A DNA stretch of 64,000 nt from Pseudomonas moraviensis (GTDB lineage: Bacteria > Pseudomonadota > Gammaproteobacteria > Pseudomonadales > Pseudomonadaceae), in assembly GCF_900105805.1 (NCBI RefSeq), contig NZ_LT629788.1, positions 310,001 to 374,000 of the forward strand, given 5' to 3'. The notes under the pieces were generated by a model, which worked only from the letters and a program-made list of their open reading frames with translations, ran no database searches and was not told the origin of the DNA. The translations under genes were made by a program, and so were the position numbers. The stretch's first letter is position 1. Each line of letters starts with the position of its first letter. Positions 62,359-64,000 of this stretch are shown one piece after another.

Positions 62359-64000
62359 TCAGGCGCTGATGCGCGCCTGCGCCGCGAGTCGGTTGATCGA
62401 GCGTTCCAGTTCGTCCAGCGCGGCAGCGGCTTTCGGATCGTCCTGCTTGAGCAGGGTTTCGCTGCGCTGGCAGGCGGCGCGCAGTTGCGGCACCCCGCAA
62501 TAACGGGTGGCGCCGTGCAGGCGGTGCACGCGTTCGAGCAAGGCATTCTGGTCGTGGCTGTCCCGCGCCGCGCGAATCGCTTCGCGGTCGGCTTCCAGCG
62601 AGGCCAGCAGCATGGCGAGCATGTCCGCCGCCAGATCCGCCTTGCCGGCCGCCAGACGCAAGCCTTCTTCGTGATCGAGTACCGGCAGTTCCTGCTGACT
62701 CGCCGCGCTGTCGCCGCTACGATCCGGCGCCTGATTGCGCAGGGCCAGTCCGGTCCACTTCAACACCACCTGCGCCAGTTGCCGCTCGCTGATCGGTTTG
62801 GTCAGGTAGTCGTCCATGCCGCTTTGCAGCAGCGCGCGTTTTTCGTTGGCCATGGCGTGGGCGGTGAGGGCGACGATCGGCAGCGGTGTGCAATGCCGTT
62901 CGCTTTCCCACTGGCGAATGGTTTCGGTGGTCTGGCGACCGTCCATGCCCGGCATCTGCACGTCCATCAGCACCAGATCGAAGGATTCGCTCTGTACGGC
63001 TTTGACAGCCGCGTAGCCGCTTTCCACGGCGAGCACGCGGGCGCCCATGTCTTCGAGCAGGGTTTGCACCAGCAACAGATTGGCCGGATTGTCGTCTACG
63101 CACAGCACGCGCGGCGCACGACTCGACAGCGGCTCGCCCGGTTCGCTGCGGATCTGGCGCGGATTGACCAGATCGGCCAGCGCCCGGCGCAACTTGCGCG
63201 TGCACGCCGGTTTGGCTTGAAGCTGGCTGTGCGGGTTGGGCACCGACAGATGGAACAGCGTCTGCTCGGTGGTCGGGCACAGCACCAGCACTTTGCAGCC
63301 CAAGTGTTCGAGGTCCCAGATGTGCTGGTTCAAACGCTCCGGGAGCATGTCGTTGCTGGTGATGCCGATGACCGCCAGATCGATCGCCTGATCGGTCTGA
63401 TGTGCGCCGGTGACGCCATTGCTCAGGCTTTCCAGAGTATTGAACGGCGTGACGTCGAGGCCGCAGTCTTCCAGTTGATGCTGCAAGGCCTGACGCGCCA
63501 GTTCGTGATTTTCCAGTACCGCCACGCGGCGCCCGAGCAATGGCGCGGCGGGCAGGTCTTCGGCGTCGTCGCGAGTCTTCGGCAGGCTCAGGCTGATCCA
63601 GAATTCCGAGCCTTCGCCCGGGGTGCTGTCGACGCCGATCTCGCCGCCCATCTGCTCGATCAGGCGCTTGGAAATCACCAGCCCCAGACCGGTGCCGCCG
63701 GGCTGGCGGGACAGCGAGTTGTCGGCCTGGCTGAAGGCCTGGAACAGCGCGCGCACATCCTGGCTCGACAAACCGATGCCGGTGTCCTGAATGCTGACGC
63801 GCAATTGCACGCTGTCTTCGTGCTCGTCTTCGAGCATCGCCCGGGCGACGATGGTGCCTTCGCGGGTGAACTTGATCGCATTGCTCACCAGGTTGGTGAG
63901 GATCTGCTTGAGGCGCAGCGGATCGCCGACCAGCGACAGCGGCGTGTCGCGATAGACCAGACTCACCAGCTCGAGCTGTTTGGCATGCGCCGCCGGGGCG
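62359..64000 (-). CDS. gacS: Hybrid sensor kinase GacS, C-terminal part (partial)
   Basis: About 546 codons run off the end of the window on the minus strand; the N-terminal sensor, HAMP and HisKA are outside. The HATPase domain is first (QILTNLVSNAIKFT, DTGIGLSSQDV, GTGLGLVISKRLIEQMGG). A degenerate receiver-like part comes next, then a true receiver (LCVDDNPANLLLVQTL, LVLMDVQMPGMDGRQT, DYLTKPISE), then an HPt domain with HRLHGATRYCG (phosphorelay His). GacS activates GacA and so the small RNAs that titrate RsmA. Confidence 0.94.
   Translation of the reverse strand, partial: APAAHAKQLELVSLVYRDTPLSLVGDPLRLKQILTNLVSNAIKFTREGTIVARAMLEDEHEDSVQLRVSIQDTGIGLSSQDVRALFQAFSQADNSLSRQPGGTGLGLVISKRLIEQMGGEIGVDSTPGEGSEFWISLSLPKTRDDAEDLPAAPLLGRRVAVLENHELARQALQHQLEDCGLDVTPFNTLESLSNGVTGAHQTDQAIDLAVIGITSNDMLPERLNQHIWDLEHLGCKVLVLCPTTEQTLFHLSVPNPHSQLQAKPACTRKLRRALADLVNPRQIRSEPGEPLSSRAPRVLCVDDNPANLLLVQTLLEDMGARVLAVESGYAAVKAVQSESFDLVLMDVQMPGMDGRQTTETIRQWESERHCTPLPIVALTAHAMANEKRALLQSGMDDYLTKPISERQLAQVVLKWTGLALRNQAPDRSGDSAASQQELPVLDHEEGLRLAAGKADLAADMLAMLLASLEADREAIRAARDSHDQNALLERVHRLHGATRYCGVPQLRAACQRSETLLKQDDPKAAAALDELERSINRLAAQARISA

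Overview
The window is a stretch of chromosome from a fluorescent Pseudomonas (P. fluorescens group). This is inferred from high GC, the gene content (aru operon, rsmA, amrZ, oprH-phoP-phoQ, gacS, pauA-type synthetase) and gene order like that known from P. aeruginosa: alaS-lysC-rsmA-tRNAs-mgtE; cheR-cheV-flgA-flgM-flgN-flgZ; nrdA with a two-component pair; oprH-phoPQ; an AraC-type regulator beside dctA; and ldhA-gacS. No prophage, integrase, transposase or CRISPR array was found. All identifications come from reading the sequence; no database search was run.

Layout. (1) 1-6734: arginine succinyltransferase (AST) operon, end of aruC then aruF, aruG, aruD, aruB, a small unknown gene with a His/Cys tail, and aruE. 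(2) 6851-8829: a type II lumazine synthase behind an FMN riboswitch (minus strand), then threonine aldolase. (3) 8976-18267: alaS, lysC, rsmA, tRNA-Ser(GCT), two identical tRNA-Arg(ACG), a periplasmic protein, mgtE, amrZ, phnN, two small membrane proteins and tRNA-Arg(CCT). (4) 18398-25260: an LprI-like secreted protein, a REC-TPR response regulator with a small histidine kinase behind a sigma-28-like promoter, a gamma-glutamylpolyamine synthetase and an MFS transporter. (5) 25447-33291: motility block, flgZ/ycgR, flgN, flgM, flgA (minus), cheV, cheR, and flgBCDE (plus) behind a sigma-54 promoter. (6) 33582-39059: a 1,825-residue RTX-like protein with seven copies of a 612-bp repeat. (7) 39226-45207: nrdA, with a long leader and candidate NrdR and DnaA sites, and a divergent two-component system. 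(8) 45325-54156: phosphopantetheinyl transferase, dienelactone hydrolase, oprH-phoP-phoQ with a five-fold phased heptamer array, an AraC-family regulator and dctA with a sigma-54 promoter and twin palindromes, and a CoA transferase. (9) 54268-64000: sprT, a Yip1-like protein, ttcA, a glycosylase, the arsC-wrbA-DUF2069 cluster, a thioredoxin-like lipoprotein, META-domain and zinc-ribbon proteins, ldhA and the C-terminal part of gacS.

Several circuits are represented. GacS (edge of window) and RsmA (13.1 kb) belong to one post-transcriptional pathway. FlgM, FlgN, FlgA, FlgZ, CheV, CheR and FlgBCDE form the motility block, with AmrZ a known motility regulator in the genus. OprH-PhoPQ and MgtE both relate to Mg2+. 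The intergenic spaces hold about 14 paired palindromic repeats of four families, some inside operons.

The most notable items are the RTX gene with its near-identical DNA repeats, the phased PhoP-type array upstream of oprH, the paired 14-bp palindromes between the AraC regulator and dctA, the candidate regulatory sites of nrdA, and the small metal-ligand-rich protein within the arginine operon.
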